This document shows, one piece after another, positions 21,751 to 34,668 of a stretch of 64,000 bases of DNA. The DNA is taken from assembly GCA_020310875.1 (NCBI GenBank), contig CM035406.1, forward strand, positions 85,949,511 through 86,013,510. Reading direction: 5' to 3'. The notes below the pieces were generated by a model. The model had not been told where the DNA came from. It ran no database searches and worked only from the letters and a program-made list of their open reading frames with translations. Numbering within the stretch: position 1 is the first letter of the stretch; each line of letters begins with the position of its first letter. The stretch comes from Ceratopteris richardii (taxonomy: Eukaryota > Streptophyta > Polypodiopsida > Polypodiales > Pteridaceae). The position numbers and the translations under genes were made by a program.

Positions 21751-23694
21751 TCTTCAAAAATTTATAAAATATTTCCGAATGAACAACACTTTGTCTTGAA
21801 GTGTTTCAAGAAGATCTTGGAAGTTACTTACTTCATATCTTCTATTTCCTTGATCTTGAAGTTATCTTGAAGTATCTTGACATCCTTCTTGAATTTGAAC
21901 TCCTTCTTTGAAGTTTTAATTCTCTTGAAGATCAAACCTAACTTCAAGATCCAAAGGAGGACTAAAAGATAATCATCATCTCACGGTCCGATGTCCCATA
22001 CCATCTTTCCTACATCAATTTGAGTATAAAATCTGGTGTCCCATACCACCCTATTTTATACTCACATTGACATGTGAATAAATTTTATCCTAAAGTCTAC
22101 CACATCTTTAGATAGAGAACCTTCTAGCTGTAATTCTTGACATTTGCAGTTTTATATACTATCTCTATCTTGATATTGTAGGTTTTAATCCCTTTACATG
22201 ATCGTATCACAATCTTGTGCTTAATCTTGGGAACTTGAAAACCCTTAATAGAATATCTCCAATCCTTTTTGCTATGGTTTTTAAATAAAAACCAAAGAGA
22301 ATTCCAAGTACTTGAATTTTCAAAAATTCAAGCATGATTGGTTTATCCTTGACCAATTTGTAGTGACAAGAGTTTTTTAACTTCTTGTCTTTAGATTCCT
22401 TCTTTACTATTGCTTTTAGGTACCTATCTCGGCCGAGACTTTTATAGGAATCTCTCTACTGCATAAGTCTGAGCATCCGCTCATGCTCTCTGGATTTGTA
22501 CCAAAATCCCATTAAGGATAGGCAAACACTTATGTTTTACCTTCCACAGACTTAAATACTGTCTTCATGGTTGCAGACTACAATTTTGGAATTCCTTCAC
22601 TCTGTTCATACTTGGAACACCTTACTCTTTTTCATATTTTTTTCCATTTGATAAATGGAACTTGAGTGAATAATTCCTAACGAAATTTTTACTGCCAGCA
22701 CTTGGGCAATCTACAGAGTAGTTCTAATCGCATATTTTTGGATAATCATGGCCAAGTTTGATCAAGTCTGGTTGATACTTGCGACAAAAATAAATACCTT
22801 AGTCTTTATCTTTTAAGATCTCTCAAACTATCTTAAGCTTCTTAGCTTACTTGCAGGATTTTTAGAGATCTTTCCCTCAACTTAAGTCCAAGCATTTTCT
22901 AATGCTTTACAGATTCCAAGCTAAGAATCTTTGATATACCTTAAGATTATATCACGTATTTGGACTTAAATACAAAAACTGGTGGCTAGGGATTTGCTAG
23001 GAACTACTTGCTATAAAACTTCTCTTGAAAGATGCTAGTCTGACATCTGGGGAGATTTTTCTTTCAAGAACTTTTTGATTCCTGCCAAGGAATCAAGTAA
23101 TACTAAGCTATAACTTGAAGCAAATGATTCATCTTGGAATCTTTTGCTTTCTAGTCCAATGATTTATCTTGAAATCTTCTCCTTTACCGGAAAGATCTTC
23201 AAAAGGAATTCTAGACTTTTGGGTAATACCAAGACTTAAGGTTTTACTTGTCCAAAAGATATTCTCATTTTAACTAATGAAATAGTTGATTAGACTCTTT
23301 CATTAGCTTATCTTTAGGAAATAGCTTAATTTCCAAAGATTACTTTACTTGGATCTCTTCTTTAAGCTTTTCTTATCTTAAACACCACCAAGCATACTTT
23401 TCTTATCTTCAGAAAAGTGCTTTAATAAACTTTCCATGTTTATGTTTGAAAACTTTGCACAAACAAATAATGCTTGGAATCATTTACTTAATCTTATAAA
23501 AGATATTCTTGATTTTTTATAAGATTCAAGGCTTTACTGCTTGAAGCTAATCTTTTAAGATACAACTTGTTTCCTAAATTGTCTTTACGAAATATCGTGA
23601 TTTCCTAAGATATATTTTTTTCAAAAATGAAAATAATTTGAATCATTTCATTAATTGTCATGACTTTAGGAAATTACTTGATTCCTAAAGATCC
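21751..23694. other. Non-coding, AT-rich, nothing recognised
   Basis: About 1.9 kb without a supported gene. It is rich in CTTGAAGAT-type and TTTAAGATT-type words, which gives it a low-complexity look. The phrase GTCCCATACCA occurs twice near 22,000-22,050. It may be an old LTR or leader region. Confidence 0.35.
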
Positions 23695-23938
23695 ATTCAT
23701 CCAACTCATCCCAAACATCATCATCCATATCAACATGCTTCTTTCATATTCCATTTATTTGCTTCCATTATCTCCTCTAAAACAACACATCTTTAACATA
23801 ATTCTTCTATAGAGAACAATTTGTGCCATCAAAGTTTTGGATCTCAAAATGGTATTTACCTTGCAGTTTCAAGCTCCTCTTGGAAGCACTGATACTAGAA
23901 CCATGTCCACCAAATGTGCTTGAGATTTTTGATACCAT
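23695..23938 (-). pseudogene. Copia gag 5' fragment (X4)
   Basis: From an ATG at 23,938 leftwards this matches the first 80 codons of the other X gag copies, ending at the PNHPN-like hinge where 21,751-23,694 is joined. Only the N-terminal end of gag is left. Confidence 0.65.
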
Positions 23939-25460
23939 GATGATAGAGGACTGACTAGAATGAAAATGGAGCTAGAATAGTCTAGGCACCACTAAGGCTC
24001 AAGAAAGGATGAACAAGTGTCAGATTTTTGGAATAAAATCAATAGTCTTCCCAAAAACTGGATTAATAAAAAATAATGAACAACCAAAAAGATTATGTGA
24101 GGGTGAATGTGCTCACATCAATAAGTGTATCAAGGACTAAATTGACTACTATATAGTTGGTAAAACAAAGAAAAATTAGAAAATATTTTTCCAGAGTCTC
24201 TTGTGCAAAATGAGCATATGAACAATGTCAAAATCTCATAAAACTACAGGTACTAACATGGAAACCTGCATAGGGAATCACTAACTTTACTGCATACAAT
24301 TAGTTACCCAAAAGAATCCAACTAAGCTTATCAATCACCTATGAACAACTAGCATATATCTCCTATAGTGATACTCAGTAAGTCTTCCACTTGCATCACT
24401 TAATAGATCCTAACATCTAGGTATCTCCAAGTTAAGAAAAACTCACCACAACCCTCTTCATGAAATGTAATAGGATTTATGCAAAGAACATAACTCTTAT
24501 ATCAATGACCACATGGATGTTCATAAGCAATATTCATAGGAAAGTACATGGTGTGTATGTGATCAAAAGATTCTTTGAAATTGCACTAAAAGGTTGAATT
24601 GAGAGCCGAAACACTGGCCAACAACACCCACAAGTGTCTATCCGCTCTGTTCTTTAGGCTTAAGGCAAGAAACTAGGAAATTACTAGCATCACATGCTAG
24701 AGAGATGACTCTCCCCCCAACCTTATGCATGTACGTTTAGCTGCTTGAATCAACGAGGACCACAAATATCACTAGACTCCACATGTGCATGTGCAATCTT
24801 CTCCCCTCCTTTAATATCTTCCACTAGAGTCTACTAGTGATTGGATTGATCTTGAGCTCTTCCCATGCTCTCCATAGGTGTTGAACCCAAGACCTCTTCC
24901 TTCATAACCTTGAGACTTAACCACTAGGCTAAGTGGATCACTTAATTAAGAGAGTACATGAACTGATGCTTAAGTCTAGTCTTAAGAGCTTTGGCCATAT
25001 AAGAGTGACCAAATGGTATCCTATTTTTGATCTGTCTAAACCAACCAGACCCTTAGATCATAAACTTACTTTATTACATTCTTCCCTCCTTGGGAAAGAT
25101 TTTAGTCATCAATAATGAAGCTATATATAATAACCTTAGGCAACCCCGAGCATCCTATTCTTAAATCGGAAGAACATGGTCATGTTCTAAAACTAGAAGA
25201 ATATGTCTCATCTCTATGGTGGGATCCCTACCCAAATGATTCAAAACACCATCTAGCTTTCCATTTTGATAAACTTGTCATAGTACAAAATAGTGAATGA
25301 ATAATAAGGATGGATCTAAAAACATTCCTATCCACTTCATTGTTTCTCGATATACCATCTATGCACAAATATATGAAATGCCTCTAATTAGTAGTCCATT
25401 TTTGGGCATAACTGGTGCATGGACTTAGTAATTAAGTTGGGATTCTTATCCCCCGTAAGA
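23939..25460. repeat. Family X leader and spacer (X4)
   Basis: Matches 1,925-3,430 and 57,940-59,400. It contains the SINE core at 24,862-24,940. A 61-codon plus-strand frame at 25,115-25,300 (with HHLAFHFDKLV) recurs in decayed form in the other copies and is not recognised. Confidence 0.6.
24862..24940 (-). repeat. tRNA-related SINE core (copy 2)
   Basis: A box TAGCCTAGTGG and a B box reading GGGTTCAACAC lie on the minus strand with the same spacing as copy 1; the B box has one change. Confidence 0.55.
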
Positions 25461-25495
25461 CTTTGAGAACCTAAATTTATATCATGCTCTTGCAA

Positions 25496-25822
25496 GAAGC
25501 AACTTACAATTGCTCTTTCATCAACAGAGGCTGAATATAGATGATTTGCAAATGCAATACAAGAAGCTATATGGAATAGAAGCCTATAATCTGATTTAGG
25601 GTTGAATACTTTAGTCCACATATATTTGGAACAGAATTAGTTCAGAACCATTATGTCAAGGAAATAATTACAAGTAAGGAGATACAATTGTCATATGTAT
25701 CTATACAACAACAATGTGTAGATATGATGACAAAAGGCATTGGATGGAAGCAAATTAAATAGATTCAAATCAATTATTGGACTACACTAAATCATGAAGG
25801 TATAAAGACTCAAGCATCTTTG
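25496..25822 (+). pseudogene. Element D copia RNase H and C-terminal tail
   Basis: On the plus strand the frame reads TIALSSTEAEYR, FANAIQEAIW and, nearer the end, ALDGSKLNRFKSIIGL, which is the end of a copia polyprotein and close to the matching part of element B. The middle part, including the HAKTKHIEVHYH block, is deleted here but partly kept in the copy at 59,730-59,900. A polypurine tract and LTR follow directly. Confidence 0.75.
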
Positions 25823-25836
25823 GCTTGAGGGAGAGC
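25823..25836 (+). promoter_or_regulatory. Polypurine tract of element D
   Basis: GCTTGAGGGAGAGC lies immediately before TGTTGG. This is the usual place for plus-strand priming in LTR retrotransposons. Elements B and E have the same arrangement. Confidence 0.7.
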
Positions 25837-26460
25837 TGTTGGTACAATCAACAAGCCTAATTGCTTGGCTAATTATTTAGGACTACACATCATTTCATTT
25901 CCTCACAAGAAAGAACTACATGTGAGCTTATGCTAGTCATTTTGGGCAGAGTTACTTTGAACAATTATAAAAGCCAAGAGAATAAAGAATCTCATGAATT
26001 AAGGGATCTAAACCCATGACTCATGAGGTAAGTGGAATCAATTCGAATCATCACAAGTATAGTATCACTTTTAGGTGAGGTAAAATTCAAATTTCAACAT
26101 AAATATGAGTATGATAAGATATGCTCTTAGTCACGACCTAGGAGATCCATTGTAAGATACATTGAGCTACATCAATGAGCATACGTTGAGCTACATCAAT
26201 CAGCATATATTGAGCGCACCTCATCTATGAGTAGTCGACTAGAGCTCCCTTCTATCATATTCTCATTACCATATATATATTTTGATACATTTTTTAAAGT
26301 ACATCTCTATCTACTGTTTTTGCTACATCATCATTATGGTGCTCTTGTGGAATCAGTTTCTCTTTGCATACTCAAGAATTCTCCATGCACAAAATTGAGT
26401 TGGTTAGGTTAAAGTTTCTACTACTTGCTTATAAATTTTCATCACTTTTGGTTTGGTTAA
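25837..26460 (+). repeat. 3' LTR of element D
   Basis: Begins TGTTGGTACAATCAACAAGC after the polypurine tract. A TATATATA stretch near 26,270 could be the LTR promoter. The right end was not resolved; similarity to the copy at 59,975 continues to about 26,870. The other copy lacks some 345 bases of this LTR. Confidence 0.6.
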
Positions 26461-27470
26461 ACTTTAGGTATGAATCATAGAAATATTGGGATGATCCTGA
26501 AATATCAGGATGTTCCCCATGATATGTTATAATAATTTCCGAGTGTATATTGTGGCTAAATTGATGAAATAACTTTCTTTAGTTAGCTAGGTACTCTAAT
26601 TAGATGCTTGTAAAATCTCTTTGGTCAATTTATACCAGGTTGTGAGCTCTAAGAAAATTACTCAGTATACTTGATTCCCAAAATAGAAGGTTTCTTCTCA
26701 TTTTTAGTACATGCAAGTTATCTACTTTGATGGTAAACTTCACATTCCTTCTTTTGGGCACTCTTGGAGCTGTTATTTCTACCACTAAGTGAACTTCTTC
26801 ATCCATTTCTTTCTTCTTGTGATTTCTTTTGAGATTGGTTGACTCCTTCATATTCTTTCATCTAATGCTTACCTCATGAACCACTAGAAAGTTCAAAAGC
26901 GTTTTTGACCACTTGCAAGCATTCACCAATGAATATATGCCCACTATCATTAAGCATGATACTCTCAAAGAGAATCTACATTTCATGCAAAGCCTTGCTA
27001 AGTCAATGAGGAAAATCCTAGAATTGTTTAGACATTGCATGGAACATAGTTGTCAAATTCCTTCTAATGAGAAGAAATAATATTGTATCTCAATAGAATA
27101 TGCAATGCTATCCTATGAGCAAGTATCTTATGCCTAAAGCTTGGTTCAATCGGAGATTCCATAAGGAAATGCATTTAAATAGATGAGAGGACTCGAGTGA
27201 AGTGCAAAGATAAGGAGAAGCCACAACCACGATCCACATTAGGATACTCACCTAAAGAGGATTATGCAGACATGATTGTTAGCACCTATAACTTATATAA
27301 AATAAAATGCTTCAAGCATTTGAGGAGTTGTGAATATACTAGAACTATCAACAAGCACCACTTCCTTCAACTTCTCTAGAGGAATTTCCTAGGGAATATG
27401 TATCTCCAAATCTTTATAGGAGAGGCTGAAGTGCTCCTAGATTTGTTGCACTACCTGCTCCAGGGACATA
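26461..27470. repeat. Dispersed repeat downstream of element D, function unknown
   Basis: 26,461-26,870 is shared with 60,250-60,727. On the minus strand both can be read as a short basic frame (MKESTNLKRNHKKKEMDEE in this copy). No domain is recognised. 26,870-27,470 has no counterpart in the window and no supported gene. Confidence 0.4.
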
Positions 27471-28170
27471 GGAAGTGGGGTATTTGGAACAAGGCTTAGA
27501 GCCATAAAACTCAAATCCTTATGTTCCATAATCTCTTTTAGCAGACCAAGCCCACAATCCTCTAAGAGCATCTCATCGGATACGATCTAGGCAACCCATG
27601 CATGCTCAAGGAATTATAGAGATTAACATGAGGCAAACCCTGCAATAGCAATATTATTTCCAAATACCCACGAGGTATGATAATGATAAGAGTACACAAA
27701 GCATAGTGTTCACAAGGAATCATCTGATGATATCTCAATCCTCATTTACAATAGCACATAATATAGAAAGAATAGCTTCATCGCCCACTACGTACAACTA
27801 CCCTCACTGTCTCAAGTATTTGGAAGTGGGGTATTTGGAACAAGACCTAGAGCCATAAAATTCAAATCCTTATGTTCCATAATCTCTTTTAGTAGAACAA
27901 GCCTACAATCCTCTAAGGGCATGTCATCGGATACGAACTAGATAACCCATGCATGCTCAAAGAATTGTAGAGATCAACATGAGACAAATACTAGAAATAG
28001 CAACATTATTCTCAAATACCCACGCGATATGCTAATAAGAAGAGTACATAAAGGGTACTATCCACAATGAATCATCTTGTGATATCTCACTCCTCATTTA
28101 CAACAACACATAACATAGAAAGAATAGCTTCATCACCCATCACATACAACTACCCTCACTTTGTCAAGTG
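27471..28170 (+). repeat. 350-bp tandem direct duplication
   Basis: Units 27,471-27,820 and 27,821-28,170 both start GGAAGTGGGGTATTTGGAAC and run in step to CCCTCACT. They differ at scattered bases and a few short gaps, so the duplication is not recent. No coding region is recognised in the unit. Confidence 0.85.
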
Positions 28171-28830
28171 CATGATAAATCATGTGTATGGGAGTGGCAC
28201 ACCAAAATTTTGTATTTGATTTTCATATGGCAAGGCATTGCTTTGCCACATTTTGTAAAAGGATCATTGACAGTGGTTTTCCACACTCTTGTACATGCTT
28301 CATTATTGAAATATATAACTTATTTTGTACATGCTTCATGGTTCATTTTGATAATCTCTTTTGTGTCCAATAATACCCTGTTTCATGAAATCATATTTCG
28401 GTTGATATTAAAGTACACATCACATGTACTCGGATTTTTTTGGGTGGAGTATATTATCTTTTGTTAAGCAACATCATGATAATGTTGTTGTAGCAAAAGA
28501 CAACACACTCTGCCCAAAACAAATTTTGCAGGTATGATCGTCGGTATACACGACGGTACTCCCAATAATGTCATCGGAATAAGCATCCGTACACCCAGCA
28601 GGCAACGGTATATGCGACGGTACGTCCAGCAGAGGCCTCCGTATGGACGTTGGTATGGGCGCCTGTATTACTGATGCTTATACTGATGCATATACCGACG
28701 CATATATCGATGCTTATACCGACGCTTTGGTACTGACACGCATACCGACCTTTAGACCGGCGTCGCAGCAAATAAAGCCGTGTTCATTTCCCTCGGTAAA
28801 ACCTCAGTATACCATCGAACTGTTGTAGTG
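28171..28830 (-). mobile_element. CACTA-type transposon end (copy 1, inverted)
   Basis: The right border reads TGTTGTAGTG (28,821-28,830), the complement of CACTACAACA and typical of CACTA (En/Spm) terminal inverted repeats. Inside it are many copies of words such as ACCGACG and CGGTAT, the subterminal repeats expected of this superfamily. Further in lies a hairpin-forming stretch (28,438-28,517) and sequence matching 46,590-46,800 inverted. The other end is missing. It sits in family X, which resumes at ATCCTACAAA. Confidence 0.75.
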
Positions 28831-29863
28831 ATCCTACAAATGTCAAGAAAGATCAAGATTCTATTGGATGTTGTGTTTAATATTAATGGTTTATTCATAT
28901 GTTTTTGTTCATAGGTGAATCTCTATTTCGAGTATTGAACAAATTTGAATCGATTGATGATTGTGAGAGAGCATTCCGACCTGATTTAGGAGGCTCTTGA
29001 TTGGCCGAAGCCTTTCCATGGACATGTTTCTAACAAAGATTAAAGAAGATGACATCCATACATTTACTCAACAGAGAAGGTTGTAAATATCATAAAAAAT
29101 TTAGATGCTCCTAATTTTGCCTAATTCAAAGAGACACTCAACATACTAGACATTGGATGATTTCATGATACACCAATTCTTATTATTCTTATTTAATACC
29201 AATTTGTATTATTCTTATTTAATGGAAATTACTTCTTCAATTTGTCTTTTTTGATACCTCATAAAGTTTCATATTCAATCATTATGTCTTTGGCTTTTTG
29301 TTTGCAAAATCTACAACTAAGGCACCATTATCTGTGTGTGTATATGTGAGTCTTTTTGTATGATAATCATTAGTCTCATGTAACCGATTTTGGAGTGATA
29401 TAGAGATTTTTGAAAATCATAAGAGTTTTATTTTTTTTTAAACAAGGTTTGGAGTTTAATTTTTGCATGAGAAGGATATTTTAATGTTGGATCCTCAATC
29501 ATTAATTCTTATTGCAACAATTTTAAGATTATTTTATGCCGAATATTATTAAAAAAGTGGATAGTAAGCACCCCAAATATCCAATTTCTACCTCACATCC
29601 AATAAGATACAGCAACCTAAACTTGAGGTGAAAGATGGCAAGGGAGACCTATTAAGCAAGGAGTTTCCCTTTCCTTATTAAGAATAAATAAAAATAATGC
29701 CAAAAGTGCATACCGAAAAGGTGCATCCTCAAAAGAAGGTACTTATAGTTGTATAAGATTATTGAAGTAGTTTCCATTCATTAGAATTATCAAGAAAATA
29801 GTTTTAGGATTATTCATTGATCAATTGGAAATTTATATTTTTTTATATTTATTTGAGATATCT
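28831..29863 (+). repeat. Family X 5' part (X5)
   Basis: Matches 7,620-8,537 and 1-622. The coding-like segment near 28,960-29,060 is interrupted by extra bases after about 29,075. Confidence 0.65.
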
Positions 29864-30070
29864 ATGAGTAATGAGTCTACGAATGAGTTTGTGAGTAATG
29901 AGTCTACGAAAGAAAATACTATTTCTACATCTTCTATTTTAGAGTATTTGTTGCCTTCATCAATAAATATAATACTCAATTCAAGCAAAATGTAGCTGAT
30001 ATAGAATTAGAAGAAGAGGAGTTCATAAAAAATCGCATTAGTAGTGAAACCTTAGTCTCGTAATCTTATG
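29864..30070 (+). pseudogene. Unknown Ser/Asn/Thr-rich reading frame (X5)
   Basis: Counterpart of 623-831. The first ATG is changed to ATA, and the next in-frame ATG at 29,864 begins MSNESTNEFVSNEST. The frame breaks after SILEYLLPS as in X1. Unknown function. Confidence 0.4.
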
Positions 30071-30289
30071 AGTATGGTCTATCTAGGTTGATCTTAGTTA
30101 TTATATAGCCTAAGCCATTAGACATAGATAAATACTTCTCACAACACTGAATAACGTCTTACAACCTAAAGTATGCTAAAAGAACACTGTGCGTGTAGAA
30201 AAATAATGAGGCCATAGCAAATTCAGTTTTGATCTTCCCGTTGGTCTCAATTCACACCCCTTGAAACCGTCCTTTACCTTTAAAACTCT

Positions 30290-31119
30290 TCAATGCCTCG
30301 CAACCTTATATGTTTTCTTGTGATAATAATGGCATTCAATATCCCCCTTCCTTGATTTACTTCCACTCTTATTCCATAGAGCATTATTTTTCCTTGTTCT
30401 TGCTCCTTCCACGTTGTTAATTCTTTCCTTGGTAAGAATCAAACACATTATAGGCATATCCACTCTAAGTTCCAACCATGGATTTTCTATGAGTCTTCTC
30501 ACTCAAGAGTGTTGACATATATCAACATAGACCAGTTTACCACCAAGTGCATGATTGCTAATAGCTATGCAAAACGTACCTCATGATGATTGCAAGGCAC
30601 ATAACAACAAGAATGCTCTCAATTCATTATCCATGTCTGTTTTGTGAGCCTATAGCTGGTAGAATATAGCATCAAACTCATTTATATCAACAGCAACACT
30701 ATGTGTGTCCTTCATTTGAAGGTCATATAACTTTCTCCTAATATACACTTTATTTGATGGCGTTTCTTTTTCGTATGTATTACATAACTTCTTCCAAATC
30801 TGCTCTACATTTTCACAATCTAATACCATAAAGTAAAATTTATCTTCCAGGTGCAATTGGATGGTAGACCTTGCCATTTCTTCCAACTCATCCAAACATC
30901 ATCATCCATATGAACATGCTTCTTTCAGATTCCATATACTTGCTTCCATTGTCTCCTCTGAATCAGCACATCTTTAATATGATTCTTCTATAGAGAAAAG
31001 TTTATGCGATCGAATTTCTGGATCTCAAAATGGTATTTGCCTTGCAAGTTCAAGGTCCTCTTGGGAGCACTACCACTAGACCTAGGTCCACCAAATGTGC
31101 TTGAGATTTTTTATTCCAT
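30290..31119 (-). pseudogene. Copia gag remnant (X5)
   Basis: From an ATG at 31,119 leftwards, with MDELEEMARSTIQLHL, ENVEQIWKKLCNTYEKE and VYIRRKLYDLQMKD. The zinc-knuckle region near 30,290-30,340 still reads ECHYYHKKTYKVARH, with two of the metal ligands lost. Frame breaks separate the blocks. It is close to the X1 copy. Confidence 0.8.
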
Positions 31120-33689
31120 GATGATAGAGGACTGACTGGAATGAAAATGGAGCTAGAATAGTCTAGGCACCACTAAAGCTCAAGAAAGGATGAACGTGTC
31201 AGATTTTAAGAATAAAATCAAAACTCTCTCGAGAAAATGGATTAATGAAAAATAATGAACCACCAAAAGGATTATGTGAGAGTGAATGTGCTCACAACAA
31301 TAATTATATCAAAGACTAAATTGACCACTATATAGTTGGCAAAAGCAAAAAAATTTGGAAAATCTTTTGCTAGAGTCTCTTATGGAAAATGAGCATATGA
31401 CCAATGTCAAAATCTCATAAAACTACAAGTACTAACATGGAAACCTACATAGTATCACTAACTCTACTCCATACAATTAGTTACCCAAAAGAAGCCAATT
31501 AGGCTTATCAATCACCTATGAGCAACTAGCATACATCTCCTGTAGTGGGACTGGATAAGTCTTCCACTTGCATCACCAAATAGATCCTGACATCTGTGTG
31601 TCTCCTTGTTAAGAGAAACTCACCACAACCCTCTTTATCAAATGTAAAAGGCTTCATGCAAAAAACCTAACTCCTATATCAATGACCATATGGATCTACA
31701 TAAGCGGTATTCAAAGGAGTAAATGTAGTGTTTATGTGATCAATAGATGCTTTGAAAGGATTCAAAGGAGTATATGTAAGTGTCTATCCATGCACTTTGC
31801 TACTTAGGCTCAACTCTATGCCTCTATATATAGCTGCTTGAATCAACTAGGATCACAAATGTAAGTAGAGTCTACAAGTGCATGTGAAATCTCTTCCATT
31901 CCTTTAATATCCTCTACTAGTGGTTGGAGTGATCTCCACCACTGCTTTAGTACCTTCCACTAGAGTCCACTAGTGGTTGGTGTACTCACCACTTGAGTTA
32001 AGTCCCACTAGGCTCAAGTTAACTCATATTTTCTTGATTTAGAAGGCCCTAGAGCTCATTGGGCAAAATACTCTCCCCATGCTCCCCATGGGGGTTGAAC
32101 CCAAGACCTCTTCCTTCACAACCTTGAGACTTAACCACTAGGCTAAGTGGATCACTTCATTCAGAGAGCACATGAACTTTTACTTAAGTCTAGTCTCAAG
32201 ATCTTTAGCCATACATGAGTGAACAAACAGTGTCCAATTTCATATTTGTCTAAAGCTACCACACCCTTAGTTCATGAACTTACTTTATTACATTCTTCCC
32301 TCCTTGAGAAAGACTTTTTTCCTAAAAAATAAAGCTATATATAATTACCGTAGGCAACTCCTGAGCCTCCTGTTGTTAAATCGGAAGAACATGGTCATTT
32401 TCTAAAACTAGAAGAACATGTCTCATCTCTCTTGTCGGATTTACACAATCTAGCTTTGCACTTTGATAAAGTGGTCAAAGTACAAAATAGTGAATGAATA
32501 ATAAGGATGGATCGACAAACATCCGTAGCTACGTCACTGTATCTCGATGTGCAATCTAGGTACAAATATATGAAATGGCTCTAATTAGTAGTCCATTTCT
32601 GGGCATAATAGGTGCATGGACTTAGTAATTAAGGTGGGATTCTTATCCCTCGGAAGACTTTAAGAAATCTTGATTCATATGAATTTGATTTGAATAACTT
32701 GAAGTTTGCTTGTCTTAATCATCGAACTTGGATCTTTGTATAATGGTTTACTCCAATCCAATAGTTACTTGATTTATTCACCCGACTTGAGGACCACTTT
32801 GTCCTAATGTGCTTGAGAATCCTATGTAAACTATAGGAGAAATGTACCCTTTACTTTGGTTCAACCTTAATATATCTTGACCAAGTCAAATTTAAAATGA
32901 AAATCTTTGAATTTAGAAGACTTTTCTCAAAGACTTTAGCTGAAAATTCTTGGAAATTGTCAATCTTATGAGCAATTCCTAACTTCAGTATTCTAGACTA
33001 TACTAAACTCTAGGTCATGAGAGTTATGCTAGTAATTGGAAGCAGACCCAGATGAATAAGTAAATCTTAGACTTGTCATCTTTTGAAGATTGAATACGTT
33101 CTTGTACAGAACATCTATCTAGGATGTTTAATTAGTTATCTAGTTCCAATCGGCTAAACGTGGACTTTTGCAAAAAGAATCAGATACCATATCTAAGTCA
33201 ATTCCACATAATTTGGAAAGTTGAAGGAAATAACTAAAAATCTGTATAACAAATTGAAACTTCTAAGATATAAACTTGCTATTAGTCAAATACTTGATGA
33301 CCCAAGACTTTAACTCATGACTTTAATTTCCTAATGATCTATTTCAACAAGATACTAAAGCTCTGTATCTATCTTTAAGAGAAAGAGACAGATTGATAGA
33401 GTAAATCAAAACATCATCCAACCACAAGATACTAGTGTGGTATCCAACGTCAATGTGCCGACCCACTGAGATTACATTGATGTGATTTTAAACAAATAAT
33501 CCTTCACTTGAGACTAAGTCCATGCCTATATTCAATCTTTATGATTGCTTACTAGGAATGAAATTCTTGTGCACTACTTAGAGTCAAAAGATTGAATTTA
33601 TCTAGTTACACTAGGAACTTTGTGTGTGACATAGTCAATCAAATCCTTAATTGAAAAGATCATTTCAATGTCAAAGTCCTTTCACCTAT
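31120..33689. repeat. Family X leader and spacer (X5)
   Basis: Contains the SINE core at 32,078-32,155 and, from 32,581, the left inverted arm. No supported gene. Confidence 0.6.
32078..32155 (-). repeat. tRNA-related SINE core (copy 3)
   Basis: A box TAGCCTAGTGG and B box GGGTTCAACCC are both intact on the minus strand. Confidence 0.6.
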
Positions 33690-34010
33690 ATGAGCTTACC
33701 TCTTATGCCAAATTTCCCATTTTGATAAGGTTTGGCTACCATTATTGAACAATTCAATGCTTCTAGTATCTTGGAGCTCAAATATAAATAATCTACTTGA
33801 ATTCTCTCCTCTTACTATTCTCTTGAATCCTTGATCTGGATCCTTAACAAATGCTTCATTCTTTGTGAATCTGACCTACAATCCTTTTTCAACAATCTGA
33901 CCTATACTTATGATATTTTTATTAATAGTTGGCACATAGAATACCTTGCTCAATAGGTTGATGTTACCATATAAAGGCTTCACATTTCCTATCTTCTTCA
34001 TTGTACACCT
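33690..34010 (-). pseudogene. Copia GAG-pre-integrase remnant (X5)
   Basis: The minus strand reads INLLSKVFYVPTINKN, IISIGQIVEKGL, a stop, then KNEAFVKDPDQGFKRIVRGE and FIFELQDTRSIELF. Same block and position as 4,128-4,499. Confidence 0.78.
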
Positions 34011-34081
34011 TGTGTCATCTTTTGTTGCGACTTCATGCCCTCTCTTGTATTGATGATTTCTTGTTTCCTCTCTGAAAATGA

Positions 34082-34306
34082 TTACATAAAAGCCTTACTC
34101 ATACACATTGATCCTTCTTTCTCGTTTTCTTTCGAGAACATCACATCCATAGATTTATGAACATACCTTTTGTAGTTCCAAAGGAACATTACAACAAAGA
34201 TTTTTTGAAGGCAATTATCTCCACAAATACACAAGGTAACTCCTATTCCGTGCACATGATTAATGTTACTTGGAGAAACCAAGAAATAAAGAAAATAGAT
34301 GTGCAC
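34082..34306 (-). pseudogene. Unknown 74-residue frame, second copy
   Basis: The frame reads MHIYFLYFLVSPSNINHV and then continues as in 4,550-4,774, ending MCMSKAFM. It is still open here. Unknown function. Confidence 0.35.
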
Positions 34307-34321
34307 TTTTCCTACGACTAG

Positions 34322-34668
34322 TGGTGTGATTTGAGGAGCTTCTAGTCGTTATGACTCAAGTAGAAAAGAAGGAAAACGTAGAGAGGCAAAAGATGAATCA
34401 TTCACAATCCCTTGAGAAGATGGGAAGGGAGAAAAATGAATCAAAGCAAAAAGAGGCCGGAATGGTTATTGCAGAAGCCTTTACACTAAAAACATAGTCT
34501 CCTAATCTTGTGCAAAATGAACAATGGGCAATTACTACTCTTTGTAGTTTCGACCCATCTACTTATGAGCAGTGTATATCTGTAGTAGACTCAAATGTTT
34601 GGTATTTTTATAGTGAAGCGACCAATCATATTACCTCATAGCGTAGTTTCTTCACTTCACTCACTACA
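34322..34668 (+). pseudogene. Copia gag tail and protease remnant beside the array
   Basis: On the plus strand a charged linker (ELLVVMTQVEKKE and QSLEKMG) leads to SNVWYFYSEATNHITS, a decayed protease motif that normally reads DSGATxHIT. It points away from the minus-strand frame at 34,082-34,306 and ends at the start of the ATGCAT array. The inverted copy is at 49,076-49,420. Confidence 0.65.

Noticed and set aside
25388..25621. Minus-strand frame (also 59,471-59,722) with a conserved look
   Set aside because: Both are antisense to the plus-strand copia RNase H remnant, which explains their similarity.
28643..28828. Short frames with Thr-Asp-Ala-Tyr repeats (also 46,364-46,555 and 51,280-51,471)
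   Set aside because: They are translations of the CACTA subterminal repeats.
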